DNA of 64,000 bases, taken from CAWCAW01 sp963793645 (GTDB taxonomy: Bacteria; Actinomycetota; Acidimicrobiia; Acidimicrobiales; UBA8190). The notes beneath the pieces are model-generated. The model was not told the DNA's origin. It made no database searches and saw only the letters and a program-made list of their open reading frames with translations. The position numbers and the translations under genes were made by a program. Shown one piece after another: positions 1 to 8,388 of this stretch; position 1 is the stretch's first letter, and each line of letters begins with the position of its first letter. The DNA lies in contig CAWCAW010000006.1 of NCBI GenBank assembly GCA_963793645.1, positions 744,001 to 808,000 of the forward strand, read 5' to 3'.

Positions 1-2
1 GC

Positions 3-809
3 GTCGACGAGCTGGAGCCGCTGGCCATGTTCTACGGCAACGGTGATGACGAGCTACAACTCGGCTTCAACTTTCCGTTCTTGGAGACAGCGTTCGACGC
101 CCACGAACTTCGCGACATCGTCGAGCGAACCGAAGCCCTGTTGCCGGCGCCGGCGTGGCCGGTATGGACCGGATCGAACCATGACGTCTCGCGCCTAGCC
201 ACCCGATGGGCCGAGGGGGATCCGGCCAAGGCACGCCTGGCGCTCTTGATGCTGCTGACCTTGCGAGGTACACCAGTCCTCTATCAAGGCGACGAGCTCG
301 GACTCCAGGACGCGCCGATCTCCAAGGACCAACTTCTCGATCCTGTCGGCCTCCGCTTCTGGCCGGCCTACAAGGGCCGCGACCCCGAACGAACGCCCAT
401 GCCATGGGAGGACGCTCCCAACGGCGGCTTCACCAGCCCGGAGTCCACACCGTGGCTCCCCGTAACCGATCCTTCGACCTGCAACGTCGCCGACCAGCGC
501 CGCCAACCGGGATCCATGCTCAATTTCGTGCGCGACATCATTGACCTGCGCCGAACGACGCCTGATCTCGCATCAGGCAGCTATGAGTCGCGCCCCTCCC
601 CGCAAGGCACCTGGGTATGGCGTCGCGGTGTAAACACGACGGTGGCCCTGAATTTCTCAGATGAAACCATCGAGGTTCCTCTGGCGATCCAAGACGCACA
701 GATCGCACTCAGCTCCCGGCCCGGGAGCGGCGTCGTAACCCGCGGCGGCGTGGTTGATCTCGGGCCGTGGGAAGGCATCATCGTCACCGACGCCACGCAC
801 TCGACGTAA
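3..809 (+). CDS. GH13 alpha-glucosidase, C-terminal part (5' end outside window)
   Basis: The protein is the C-terminal part of an alpha-amylase-family (GH13) exo-glucosidase that hydrolyses alpha-glucosidic bonds in oligosaccharides. The reading frame is open to the left edge, so the start is outside the window. Seen: WTGSNHDVSR, which fits conserved region IV with the transition-state His-Asp pair; GTPVLYQGDELG, typical of oligo-1,6-glucosidase and trehalose-related enzymes; and a later PMPW motif followed by a short beta-sandwich-like tail. The (beta/alpha)8 nucleophile and acid/base residues lie upstream and cannot be checked. No signal peptide can be judged. The family call is firm; the exact substrate (maltose, isomaltose or sucrose type) is not determined. 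Confidence 0.88.
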   Translation, partial: VDELEPLAMFYGNGDDELQLGFNFPFLETAFDAHELRDIVERTEALLPAPAWPVWTGSNHDVSRLATRWAEGDPAKARLALLMLLTLRGTPVLYQGDELGLQDAPISKDQLLDPVGLRFWPAYKGRDPERTPMPWEDAPNGGFTSPESTPWLPVTDPSTCNVADQRRQPGSMLNFVRDIIDLRRTTPDLASGSYESRPSPQGTWVWRRGVNTTVALNFSDETIEVPLAIQDAQIALSSRPGSGVVTRGGVVDLGPWEGIIVTDATHST

Positions 810-820
810 ATCAGCTCAGG

Positions 821-837
821 CGTGACCGCCGGTCACG
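821..837. terminator. Perfect 7-bp stem-loop after the GH13 gene
   Basis: CGTGACC-GCC-GGTCACG is a perfect 7-bp inverted repeat with a 3-base loop, 12 bases after the GH13 stop and 56 bases before the sulfotransferase start. There is no clear T tract, so it may be a weak terminator, or an operator for the downstream gene. Confidence 0.4.
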
Positions 838-892
838 ATCGGGGCGTTTCCCACGGGTATGACGTTCGTCGTCGTGCTCTACGCTGGGGTCG

Positions 893-2161
893 ATGGGCTG
901 GACTCCCCCCACACGCGCTCTGTGGGTCGAAAAGCTGGTGGCATTCGGGCAAGGGCTCGGAGACGACGGCCGGTCCATCGTCTCGCTACAAGCCGATGAT
1001 CTCGTGACGGCCGCCTCGGCGGCGAGCCGATTGCACGACGTCGGGGATGACTGGTTTCGCGAGCCGCTCGAACGTCTCTGCCGCGCCCTTGACGATGAGG
1101 CTGAGCTCCACTTGGCAGGACGCATCCGAGCGAGAGCTGAGCTACAGCTTATCCTCCAAAACCGGTTGCGTCTTATCGACTTGTGGAAACGAGAGCCTGG
1201 CATCGACAGTGAGATCGTCCGAGCCCCGATCATCGTCACCGGATTGGGCCGTTCAGGAACCACCTTGCTCCACGAGCTATTGGCGTGCGATCCGGCTAAT
1301 CGGCCGCCACTTTTGTGGGAGCTCGTGCACACGGTGCCCGGTGCGGCGCCTGGACCGGTACCCCATGGCAACCAAGAGTCCGCTGCGGAGCACTGGGCGG
1401 CACTGACCCATGCCGAGATCACCCTCATGGACGAGATGGTTCCCGCCTTTACGTCAATGCACGAGAACGGTGGGCACCTTCCCACTGAGTGCATCTTTGC
1501 CTTCGCTCATCAGTTCTCGAGTGACCAGTTCACCGGTCTGTACAACGTGCCCAGCTACACCATCTGGAAGAGCGGCCAGGATCAAACGCCGATCTACCAA
1601 TGGCATCGCCGAATGCTTCAAACCCTTCAATGGTCCGCCCCCACCGAGCGCTGGGTGATGAAGGCACCATCGCACTTGTCCGCACTCCCTTTGGTATTCG
1701 CCACCTACCCTGACGCACGTGTTGTCATCACCCACCGCGATCCCCTCCGGGTCGTTGGATCGCTGGCCGACACAATGGCCACTCTTCACTGGATGCACTC
1801 GAATCGCGTCGCACACCAGTCGCTGATCGAATTCCTCTCCTTCGGGGTCGAACTGCAGATGAACGCCGTCTCCGCCGAGCGGGACGAAGGCGCTCTTCCG
1901 GCCGACCAGATTGCCGATGTCCTCTATCAGGATCTTGTCGCCGACCCCATCGCAACCGTGGCCCAGCTCTACGCCGAATGGGACCTTGAGCTATCGGAAG
2001 AGGCGCTCAACGAAATGCAGCGCTACATCGGCGCCCGGCACTCAAGTCGCGCTGCGGGCGATCACAACTACCGTTTCGAGGACACCGGTCTTGACCTCGC
2101 CGAGCACCGCGCCCTAGTCGCTGATTACCAGGGGCGCTTCGACGTGGCATCGGAAGTCTGA
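893..2161 (+). CDS. Sulfotransferase family protein
   Basis: This is a PAPS-dependent sulfotransferase of the bacterial sulfotransferase-3-like group, which moves a sulfuryl group from PAPS to a hydroxyl on a small molecule or glycan. Seen in 422 residues: TGLGRSGTTLLHELL at about residues 116-130, the 5'-phosphosulfate binding loop, and VVITHRDPLRVVGS at about 275-290, the 3'-phosphate binding region. The protein has no signal peptide and is probably cytoplasmic. It ends 10 bases from the convergent DUF1214 gene. The acceptor cannot be told from sequence; actinobacterial relatives act on lipids or natural products. The ATG follows the end of GH13 by about 80 bases and has only a weak ribosome site. 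Confidence 0.85.
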   Translation: MGWTPPTRALWVEKLVAFGQGLGDDGRSIVSLQADDLVTAASAASRLHDVGDDWFREPLERLCRALDDEAELHLAGRIRARAELQLILQNRLRLIDLWKREPGIDSEIVRAPIIVTGLGRSGTTLLHELLACDPANRPPLLWELVHTVPGAAPGPVPHGNQESAAEHWAALTHAEITLMDEMVPAFTSMHENGGHLPTECIFAFAHQFSSDQFTGLYNVPSYTIWKSGQDQTPIYQWHRRMLQTLQWSAPTERWVMKAPSHLSALPLVFATYPDARVVITHRDPLRVVGSLADTMATLHWMHSNRVAHQSLIEFLSFGVELQMNAVSAERDEGALPADQIADVLYQDLVADPIATVAQLYAEWDLELSEEALNEMQRYIGARHSSRAAGDHNYRFEDTGLDLAEHRALVADYQGRFDVASEV

Positions 2162-2171
2162 CGCTGCGTCA

Positions 2172-3308
2172 TCATCCCAAGCTGTCGATCGGCGCCAGCC
2201 GACACGTCGGATGGGGAGGGTGGTCGGCTAAGACCCAGCGCACGATCATGTAGCCCTCGCGCCGTCCGCCCGTGTCGAGCCAGTTGGGCACACCGGGTTT
2301 GGTCGGCGCGATGACGAGCTCCCAGTCCCCATCAGCGTTGCGTTGGGCCGTGTGGTTGTTGAGGTTGGTGGTGGTGTACCGGTAGTCGAGGCTCTCCATC
2401 CATGCCGTAGTTGTCGTGAGACCCCAATACAGAAAACTGTTCTCGGGATTGTGCACCGTGACCACCAGTGCCTCTCCTTCCCCCAGGACCCACCGAGCCC
2501 CGTGATACGTCATCTCGGCGTTGCTGTGCGATCGAATCTCGTCTTCTTGCGCGGCTACATGCTCGGCACCAGACGTTCCGCCGAACGTGTTGACGTGGGA
2601 GCTCGTATCGCGCCACATGGTCACGGCGGTGGCGGCGACGAACTGCACGAACATCCCGGCGAACTCCATTTTGGCGGCCAACTCCTCGACCCCCAGAACG
2701 GGAGGCGGGACGTCACCCACCAGATCCATGCGGAGCTCCGCCGGCGAATCGTGTTGGCGATCGAAAAATGTCTCGCGTACGGCCAGTTGACCAGTTCCGG
2801 GAACCAAGATGATCGAGTTCTTCGGAGGCGGGTCAGGCATCTTGTCAGCGGGTGCGATCAGAATGTCGACTTCGCCGTTGGACCCCAACTCGAATTCGTC
2901 CAGATGTGTCTGCACCGTGGTCCCCGTCCGACCACCCACTGCTCCTTTGCCGACCGGCGTGCCAAAGGTCAACCCCACGTACGCCGCTTGGCCGCGGGTA
3001 CCGGTCAAACGGTACGACATCGTGTCGTCGAGGGCGCAAAACGCGTAGCGAACGTCGGGGTTATCGACCAAGAGTTTGCGGTATTCGCTCTGGGACTGAA
3101 AAAGCTGCGGATGCAGAGGGTCGGATTTCTCGATGAACCATTCCTGGGCCAACGAAGTGAGGCGGGTAACCCAGCGATAACCCTCGGCCAGGTCCGTCTC
3201 CGTGCGGGGCACCCCTTCGGCGCTGCGCACTGTCTCGATGGCTGCCTCCTGGGCGTCTAACCACGCCTTCCAGGCGGCGTCGAGGCGGCTATCGATCTGG
3301 TCGCTCAT
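2172..3308 (-). CDS. DUF1214 domain-containing protein
   Basis: A 378-residue soluble protein that fits the DUF1214 family, often found near lipid or aromatic catabolic genes in actinobacteria. Seen: an alpha-helical N-terminal half, the stretch PDVRYAFCALDDTMSYRLTG, a Gly-rich beta-rich middle, and the C-terminal DUF1214 signature region around NPENSFLYWGLT and WLDTGGRREGYMIVRW. There is no signal peptide or membrane segment. The family has no defined reaction, so no function is assigned. The gene is convergent with the sulfotransferase and is followed upstream by VOC and SnoaL-like genes on the same strand, a mix often seen in small-molecule metabolism. Confidence 0.8.
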   Translation of the reverse strand: MSDQIDSRLDAAWKAWLDAQEAAIETVRSAEGVPRTETDLAEGYRWVTRLTSLAQEWFIEKSDPLHPQLFQSQSEYRKLLVDNPDVRYAFCALDDTMSYRLTGTRGQAAYVGLTFGTPVGKGAVGGRTGTTVQTHLDEFELGSNGEVDILIAPADKMPDPPPKNSIILVPGTGQLAVRETFFDRQHDSPAELRMDLVGDVPPPVLGVEELAAKMEFAGMFVQFVAATAVTMWRDTSSHVNTFGGTSGAEHVAAQEDEIRSHSNAEMTYHGARWVLGEGEALVVTVHNPENSFLYWGLTTTTAWMESLDYRYTTTNLNNHTAQRNADGDWELVIAPTKPGVPNWLDTGGRREGYMIVRWVLADHPPHPTCRLAPIDSLG

Positions 3309-3367
3309 CTCGGCGATGTTAGGGGAACGGGTCCATCATTGGATACCCGAGCATCCCCCACTCTTTG

Positions 3368-3712
3368 TTAGTGGGCCGTCGGATGCCGAGGTTGATAGAG
3401 CATCATCTCAAGGTCCCCGGGGAGAACCATGGTCACGGTAACTCCCCATGGCTGGGTCTCCGGCTCGCCCTTGAACGAGATGCCCTTACCTCGGAGCTCA
3501 GCCATGGTCGCCGTGATGTCGTCGCACATGAGTGACAGCTCGTGGCGTGGCGCGTCGCCGGGATGGACGCCCACCTCGGCGGGAGGTAGAGCGAATATGA
3601 GCCAACCGCCTCCGGCGTCGACGTGGGACCAGCCAAACGCACTGTCGAGCACGTCTCTCAGCGCGTCGGCTTCGGGCGAATACAGCAGTGCGTGAACCCC
3701 GGTTATGGCCAT
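3368..3712 (-). CDS. VOC (glyoxalase/bleomycin-resistance) family protein
   Basis: A 114-residue single-module VOC protein (MAITGVHALLYSPEADALRDVL at its start is broken here only for length). The ATG chosen is internal to a longer open frame because GGAAAGGAG lies seven bases upstream and because the fold begins here. Seen: GWSHVDAGGGWLIFALPP, HELSLMCDDI with the expected metal-side His, and LPGDLEMMLYQP with a Glu near the end, as in the metal-binding VOC fold. The family includes isomerases, dioxygenases and binding proteins, so the substrate is open. The gene sits 52 bases downstream of the SnoaL-like gene on the same strand and probably shares its transcript. Confidence 0.8.
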   Translation of the reverse strand: MAITGVHALLYSPEADALRDVLDSAFGWSHVDAGGGWLIFALPPAEVGVHPGDAPRHELSLMCDDITATMAELRGKGISFKGEPETQPWGVTVTMVLPGDLEMMLYQPRHPTAH

Positions 3713-3764
3713 ATTGTCGCTCCTTTCCTTCCGGCGTGCTTCCTCCACCGTTGGAGGAATCCCG

Positions 3765-4214
3765 TCAAGCGTTCTCGAAGACATCGTCGCGGTGCCAGTG
3801 GCGCTCCAAGCGGCGTTCGGCGAAGAGCCAGTGGCGGCCTTCACGTCCGTAGGTGTCGTGATAGTGCAAGGCCATCACCAGCATTCTGCGGATACCCTGG
3901 CTCTCGTAGACGTGATGCGCGATGCATGTGGTCACACCGGTTACGTGATCGGAACCGGGGCGCACAACGTGGCCGCCAACCATATGCGTCGTCGACAAAT
4001 ATCGGGCCAGGCCGCTCCGTACAGCCGCGGCTATGGCGTCTCGCCCCGTGCGGACGATGGGTTGCTCTGGTGTAGCGGGCGAAAACGTGGTGACCAGACG
4101 GCCCCCGACCGTGAACAGGGCGGCGGCTGCATCGACGTCTTTCTGGTCGATACACAAGGCGTACGCATCAACCAGCTGCCGTAACTCCAGCTTGTCCGTT
4201 TCCGTCGGTTCCAT
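3765..4214 (-). CDS. SnoaL-like / NTF2-fold protein
   Basis: A 149-residue alpha+beta-barrel protein of the SnoaL-like (nuclear transport factor 2) superfamily. Seen: ELRQLVDAYALCIDQKDVDAAAALF, the usual first helix pair; a GRDAI turn; THMVGGHVV; and the C-terminal barrel strands ending in WLFAERRLERHWHRDD. Family members act as dehydratases, cyclases or ligand-binding proteins with polar residues lining a pocket. No signal peptide is present. It lies upstream of the VOC gene and downstream of the hydroxylase gene on the minus strand. The reaction is unknown. Confidence 0.8.
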   Translation of the reverse strand: MEPTETDKLELRQLVDAYALCIDQKDVDAAAALFTVGGRLVTTFSPATPEQPIVRTGRDAIAAAVRSGLARYLSTTHMVGGHVVRPGSDHVTGVTTCIAHHVYESQGIRRMLVMALHYHDTYGREGRHWLFAERRLERHWHRDDVFENA

Positions 4215-4260
4215 CAGTCTCTCGTTTGCAGTCGGTGTGTGAATCGGCGGGCCGAAGCGC

Positions 4261-5514
4261 TCAGATGCCGACCTTGATGCCGCTAGTTTGCACGATCTCC
4301 GCTGGAGAGAGTGATTCGTTCTCGGCTCTGGCTACCTCCGCTCGGTGCGCGTTGGCCCACCCAGGCCCTCGCAGGACGTACGAAAGGCGTTCATGCCAGG
4401 ATTGCGAGGAAGCCACGTCGCGCAACATCTCGACGTATTCATGAGTGGCGATCCGCGCTGGACTGAACGTTTTGATGTTCTTGGTCAGTCCGTAAACGAC
4501 GCCATCGCCTTCGGGCTCGAAGGTTCCGAAGATGCGGTCCCAAATGATGAGGATGCTGCCGTGATTTCGATCGAGGTACTGCCGATTGGAGCCGTGGTGC
4601 ACGCGGTGGTGAGAAGGCGTGTTCAAAACTGATTCGGTTGGTCCCAGGCGACCGATCGTCTCCGTGTGGATCCAAAACTGGTACAGCAGATTCACGCCGC
4701 GGGCGGTCTCCACCAGCGCCGGCCTGATGCCGAAGAGGCTCAGGGCGCCGAAAGGCACGAACGTGCCGAACGCCTCGGCCACCGGCTGTCTCAAGGCCGT
4801 CGAAAGGTTGTAGTGCTCGCTCGAGTGGTGCACCACATGGATGGCCCACATGTACCGGCTCGTGTGCATAAAGCGGTGGTCCCAGTAGTACACGAAATCC
4901 CAGGCAGCTATGGCAGCGCCCAGAGCCAGCGCGCCGGTCCCCAAATCGGGCACGATACGACGGCGCCAAAGACGCTCGGGCGTCGTGCGCGATGCCCAGG
5001 TGGTCGTGATGGCCACACCCCCCGCCACCACGGTGGCGACACCGCCGACTGCTGCCACTCGACGGGCTGTCCGCTGGGCCGACTCGCCATCGACGCGAAC
5101 AGGAAGTGTTGTCATCGTGCTGCTCGGCCTCATCAACGGCGCCGACAGGTCGTCGGGGTCGGCCGGTGGGCTCTCGCTCGCGATCCGGCGTGAAACGTGG
5201 TCCGCTGCCGTGGTAATCGCGGCGGCACCCAGGGCGCCCACCACGAGCGCTTTGCCGAAGCGCCCCCGACCGGGCGTGAAGGGCCGCAAAAGCTTCGGCA
5301 TCACCAGGGGTGCAACCAGACTGATTACCCCCATGGTGAGACTCGCCACGGTGTCGCGTCGCTCGTAGTCGCCGGCCGTAGGGCCTCGGTCCTTGGCTCG
5401 GTGACGGAGCCACAGATACTCAGCGCCCAAGGCGGCGAAGTAAAACGGCACAGCCAGGACCGTGAGGTCTCTGGGGCTGCCAAAGGTCTCTTCTCGACGA
5501 CCCATCGCACCCAT
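4261..5514 (-). CDS. Sterol desaturase / fatty acid hydroxylase family membrane protein
   Basis: A non-haem di-iron membrane hydroxylase of the sterol desaturase family. Seen: three histidine clusters, DHRFMH, HVVHHSSEH and HRVHHG, in the expected order and spacing, with membrane segments before and between them (for example TVLAVPFYFAALGAEYLWL and the Ala/Gly/Val-rich stretches near the middle). The first 170 residues are longer and more variable than in short members. The open frame extends to a GTG at 5610, but the ATG at 5514 is preferred because it begins just before the first hydrophobic segment; neither has a strong ribosome site. The gene is divergent from the cNMP-binding fusion gene. 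The substrate (sterol, fatty acid or carotenoid-like) is open. Confidence 0.82.
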   Translation of the reverse strand: MGAMGRREETFGSPRDLTVLAVPFYFAALGAEYLWLRHRAKDRGPTAGDYERRDTVASLTMGVISLVAPLVMPKLLRPFTPGRGRFGKALVVGALGAAAITTAADHVSRRIASESPPADPDDLSAPLMRPSSTMTTLPVRVDGESAQRTARRVAAVGGVATVVAGGVAITTTWASRTTPERLWRRRIVPDLGTGALALGAAIAAWDFVYYWDHRFMHTSRYMWAIHVVHHSSEHYNLSTALRQPVAEAFGTFVPFGALSLFGIRPALVETARGVNLLYQFWIHTETIGRLGPTESVLNTPSHHRVHHGSNRQYLDRNHGSILIIWDRIFGTFEPEGDGVVYGLTKNIKTFSPARIATHEYVEMLRDVASSQSWHERLSYVLRGPGWANAHRAEVARAENESLSPAEIVQTSGIKVGI

Positions 5515-5632
5515 TGTGGTCGCCCGGAGCCGAGGCGTCGACCGCAGGCCTGCGGACTCCACGTCGGCCGACCCCCCGCCCACGTGTCCGAGCGGCCGCC
5601 TTAGGATCACGCCAAAGACGTCACGAGGTCAT

Positions 5633-7288
5633 ATGAGTACTGCCGAGCCCGAATCAGCCTTCCCCCAGCTCACGGCGCCCCAAATGGACCGCATCCGCAG
5701 TCGCGCTGATCGGGTCGCTCTCGAGCCCGGCGCGCTGCTGTACGAGGCCGGCGACGCCGACTACGGCTTTTACGTCGTCGAGTCCGGGGAGATTGAGATC
5801 ATCCGCGCCGCCACGCCGGACTCGCCGGTCCAGGTGGTCGCTCGCCATGGCCCTGGTCGATTTCTCGGAGAGCTGAACATGCTCACGGGCCAGTCGGCTT
5901 ACCTTTCGGCCCAAGTGTCAATGGCCGGAACTGCTCTCCACATTTCGCGCCCCGACTTTCGCCGTTTCATGTCGGAGGACCCGGAGCTCTCGGATGTAAT
6001 CCTGCGCAGCTTCATCGCCCGTCGTCAGATCCTGCAAACAGGCGAGGCGGCCCGCAGCATCGAGATCATCGGCGGCAGAAACTCGGCAAGCACGCTGGCG
6101 CTGCGCCATTGGGCCACGCGACTGGCCATTCCCCACGTGTGGATCGACATCGACACTGCTGGTGGCCTGGCCCTGCTCTCCTCGTTGGGTGCGACCGCCG
6201 GCGAACTTCCCGTGGTAGCCACGCCCACCGCCGTGCTGCGACAAACGACGCCGGGGATGCTCGCCGAAGAACTTGGCCTGACGTTCCGGTCGAGACCCGG
6301 TGAGGTCTTTGATCTCGTCATCGTGGGCGGCGGCCCGGCGGGGTTGGCGGCGGCCATGTACGGGGCATCCGAGGGTCTGAACACCGTGCTTGTCGAGGCC
6401 GTCGCCGTGGGAGGGCAGGCGGCGGCAAGCTCGCGAATCGAAAATTACTTGGGCTTTCCCTCGGGATTGCCGGGTGGCGAGCTCACCTCGCGGGCCTTGG
6501 TGCAAGCGCAGAAGTTCGGCGCCAGAGTCACCAGCCCGTGTGAGGCGTCATCACTGCACGTCGGCGACGGGCAGTTGGTGGCCACACTCACCGACGGTAC
6601 CGAGATAGGGGCCCACGCCGTGATCATCGCTTCCGGCGCCGCCTACCGGAAGCTCGACCTCGAGCGCTGGTCGGAGTTCGAGGGGGCCGGCATTTATTAT
6701 GCGGCCACCGAGCTCGAGGCCCGATCGTGTGGCGGGCGCGACGCCGAAGTCGCCGTCGTAGGAGGGGCCAACTCGGCCGGACAGGCGTCGCTCTTTCTGG
6801 CGAGTCGAGGCGCCCACGTCCGACTTGTGGTGCGCGGCACGGATCTCGCCGACGGAATGTCTCGCTACTTGGCGGACCGGATCATAGCTGACCCCCGGAT
6901 CGATCTGCATACCGGAACGGACGTCGTCGAGGTCAACGGCAGCACCACGTTGGAGGGGATCGTCTTGCGCGAGAGCGCAACGGGAGAGCATACCGACGTC
7001 CCGTGCACGGGTCTGTTCTGCTTCATCGGTGCCGTCCCCGCCACCAACTGGCTCGATGGCGTCGCTCTCGACGACGCGGGGTTTGTCCTCACCGACACCG
7101 ATGTCTCCGCATACCGAGTCCGAGACTTCTACGACCTGCTGGGTCGAGAGCCGTTTCCCTATGAGACGAGTCTGCCCGGGGTATTCGCAGTCGGCGATGT
7201 TCGCAGCGGCTCCATGAAACGAGTCGCCGCTGCCGTCGGCGAAGGGGCCAGCGCCGTCCGATCAGTACATCAAGCCATCGGGAGTTGA
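5633..7288 (+). CDS. cNMP-binding domain fused to a thioredoxin-reductase-like FAD/NAD(P) oxidoreductase
   Basis: A 551-residue fusion. Residues about 10-130 are a cyclic-nucleotide-binding (CAP-like) domain with GPGRFLGELNMLTG, close to the cNMP pocket consensus. About 140-210 look like a glutaredoxin/thioredoxin-like insert (IEIIGGRNSASTL through PVVATP). The rest is a thioredoxin-reductase-like flavoprotein: VIVGGGPAGLAAAMYGASEG for FAD, VAVVGGANSAGQASLFLA for NAD(P), and GVFAVGDVRSGSMKRVA near the end. The usual redox CxxC is missing: the matching site reads YYAATELEA. It probably reduces something other than thioredoxin, under control of a bound ligand. ATG is chosen from the domain start; it is divergent from the hydroxylase gene. 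Confidence 0.85.
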   Translation: MSTAEPESAFPQLTAPQMDRIRSRADRVALEPGALLYEAGDADYGFYVVESGEIEIIRAATPDSPVQVVARHGPGRFLGELNMLTGQSAYLSAQVSMAGTALHISRPDFRRFMSEDPELSDVILRSFIARRQILQTGEAARSIEIIGGRNSASTLALRHWATRLAIPHVWIDIDTAGGLALLSSLGATAGELPVVATPTAVLRQTTPGMLAEELGLTFRSRPGEVFDLVIVGGGPAGLAAAMYGASEGLNTVLVEAVAVGGQAAASSRIENYLGFPSGLPGGELTSRALVQAQKFGARVTSPCEASSLHVGDGQLVATLTDGTEIGAHAVIIASGAAYRKLDLERWSEFEGAGIYYAATELEARSCGGRDAEVAVVGGANSAGQASLFLASRGAHVRLVVRGTDLADGMSRYLADRIIADPRIDLHTGTDVVEVNGSTTLEGIVLRESATGEHTDVPCTGLFCFIGAVPATNWLDGVALDDAGFVLTDTDVSAYRVRDFYDLLGREPFPYETSLPGVFAVGDVRSGSMKRVAAAVGEGASAVRSVHQAIGS

Positions 7289-7301
7289 GCGAACTTGAGT
7301 C

Positions 7302-8162
7302 TCAGCTTCCTCGCGTGATCGCCGCCACCTCTTCGGCCGTGAGTTTTATGGCGGCCGCTGCAATATTGGACTCCAAGTGCTTGACGGTCCCCGTTCCCGG
7401 TATGGGGAGGATGTTGGGAGATCGGGCCAGCATCCACGCCAAGACGATCTGACGTTCGGTGGCACCGTGTTGTTGGGCCGCCTCTCGGATGGCGGGGTGA
7501 CCGTCGAAGTCCAGAATCGGTGCATAGGGCACGAAAGTGAGCTGTTCTTGCTCACAGAGATCGACCAGAGATTCTGACGAACGATCGCTCACGTTGAACC
7601 TGTTTTGTATCGACACCACCGGGGTCAGTTGCTCTGCCACCCGGAGCTCGGGCTCCGTCACGTTCGACACCCCGATATGCCGGATCTTGCCTTCCTCCTT
7701 GAGCTGCACCAACAGGCCGATGGACTCGCTGATCGGCACCTTGGGATCAGGCCGGTGGAATTGATAAAGGGGGATCTGCTCAAGCCTGAGGCGGCGCAAA
7801 CTGCCCTCACAAACCTCCCGCAGATGCTCAGGTCGACCATCAGGATCCCATCGGCCCGGACCGGGGCGAAGCAGACCACCCTTGGTGGCAATGACGAGAT
7901 CCTCCGGATACGGATAAAGCGCGGCCGCAATCAGATCCTCGCTGACGTCGGGCCCGTAGGAATCGGCCGTGTCTATGAAGTTGACGCCCAACTCCACGGC
8001 GCGCCGTAGCACCTCCTTCGCCACGTCAAGGTCCGGCGGCGGACCCCAAATGCCGTCCCCGGTGATCCGCATGGCGCCGAAGCCCATCCGGTTCACGGTG
8101 AGATCCCCGCCGACATCGATCGTTCCGGCTGCCCCGGCTGTGGCCTGTGAATTCGACGACAT
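7302..8162 (-). CDS. Aldo/keto reductase
   Basis: A 286-residue NADPH-dependent aldo/keto reductase that reduces carbonyls to alcohols in a TIM barrel. All four catalytic residues are visible: Asp and Tyr in FIDTADSYG, Lys in ATKGG, and His in LYQFHRPD. The C-terminal IPGTGTVKHLESNI matches the NADPH 2'-phosphate loop. The start at 8162 is chosen because GAGGAG lies five bases upstream and the upstream 120 codons have no family match and overlap the divergent phosphoesterase gene. It ends 13 bases from the convergent flavoprotein fusion gene. The substrate is unknown. Confidence 0.9.
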   Translation of the reverse strand: MSSNSQATAGAAGTIDVGGDLTVNRMGFGAMRITGDGIWGPPPDLDVAKEVLRRAVELGVNFIDTADSYGPDVSEDLIAAALYPYPEDLVIATKGGLLRPGPGRWDPDGRPEHLREVCEGSLRRLRLEQIPLYQFHRPDPKVPISESIGLLVQLKEEGKIRHIGVSNVTEPELRVAEQLTPVVSIQNRFNVSDRSSESLVDLCEQEQLTFVPYAPILDFDGHPAIREAAQQHGATERQIVLAWMLARSPNILPIPGTGTVKHLESNIAAAAIKLTAEEVAAITRGS

Positions 8163-8388
8163 GTGCGCTCCTCGCGTGCTCAAGACTCGGTCCAGGAGTG
8201 GTGGACGTGGCCCATCTTGCCTGATATTTGACCGCCGGTCACTGTCGTGCCAGCTCGAGAACGTGGCCAACGACCGCAGTTCGATGCCGCCAATCAGAGT
8301 TAGATTGCTGATCCGGCAGGGCACCTTGGCGGCGGGTTTCGAGATCGGCCTGACTCGATGGACCGCTGTCACGACAAGGAGAGATGAC

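Noticed and set aside
2343..3260. 305-codon plus-strand frame opposite the DUF1214 gene
   Set aside because: It is the mirror of a high-GC coding gene, with no motif and no ribosome site.
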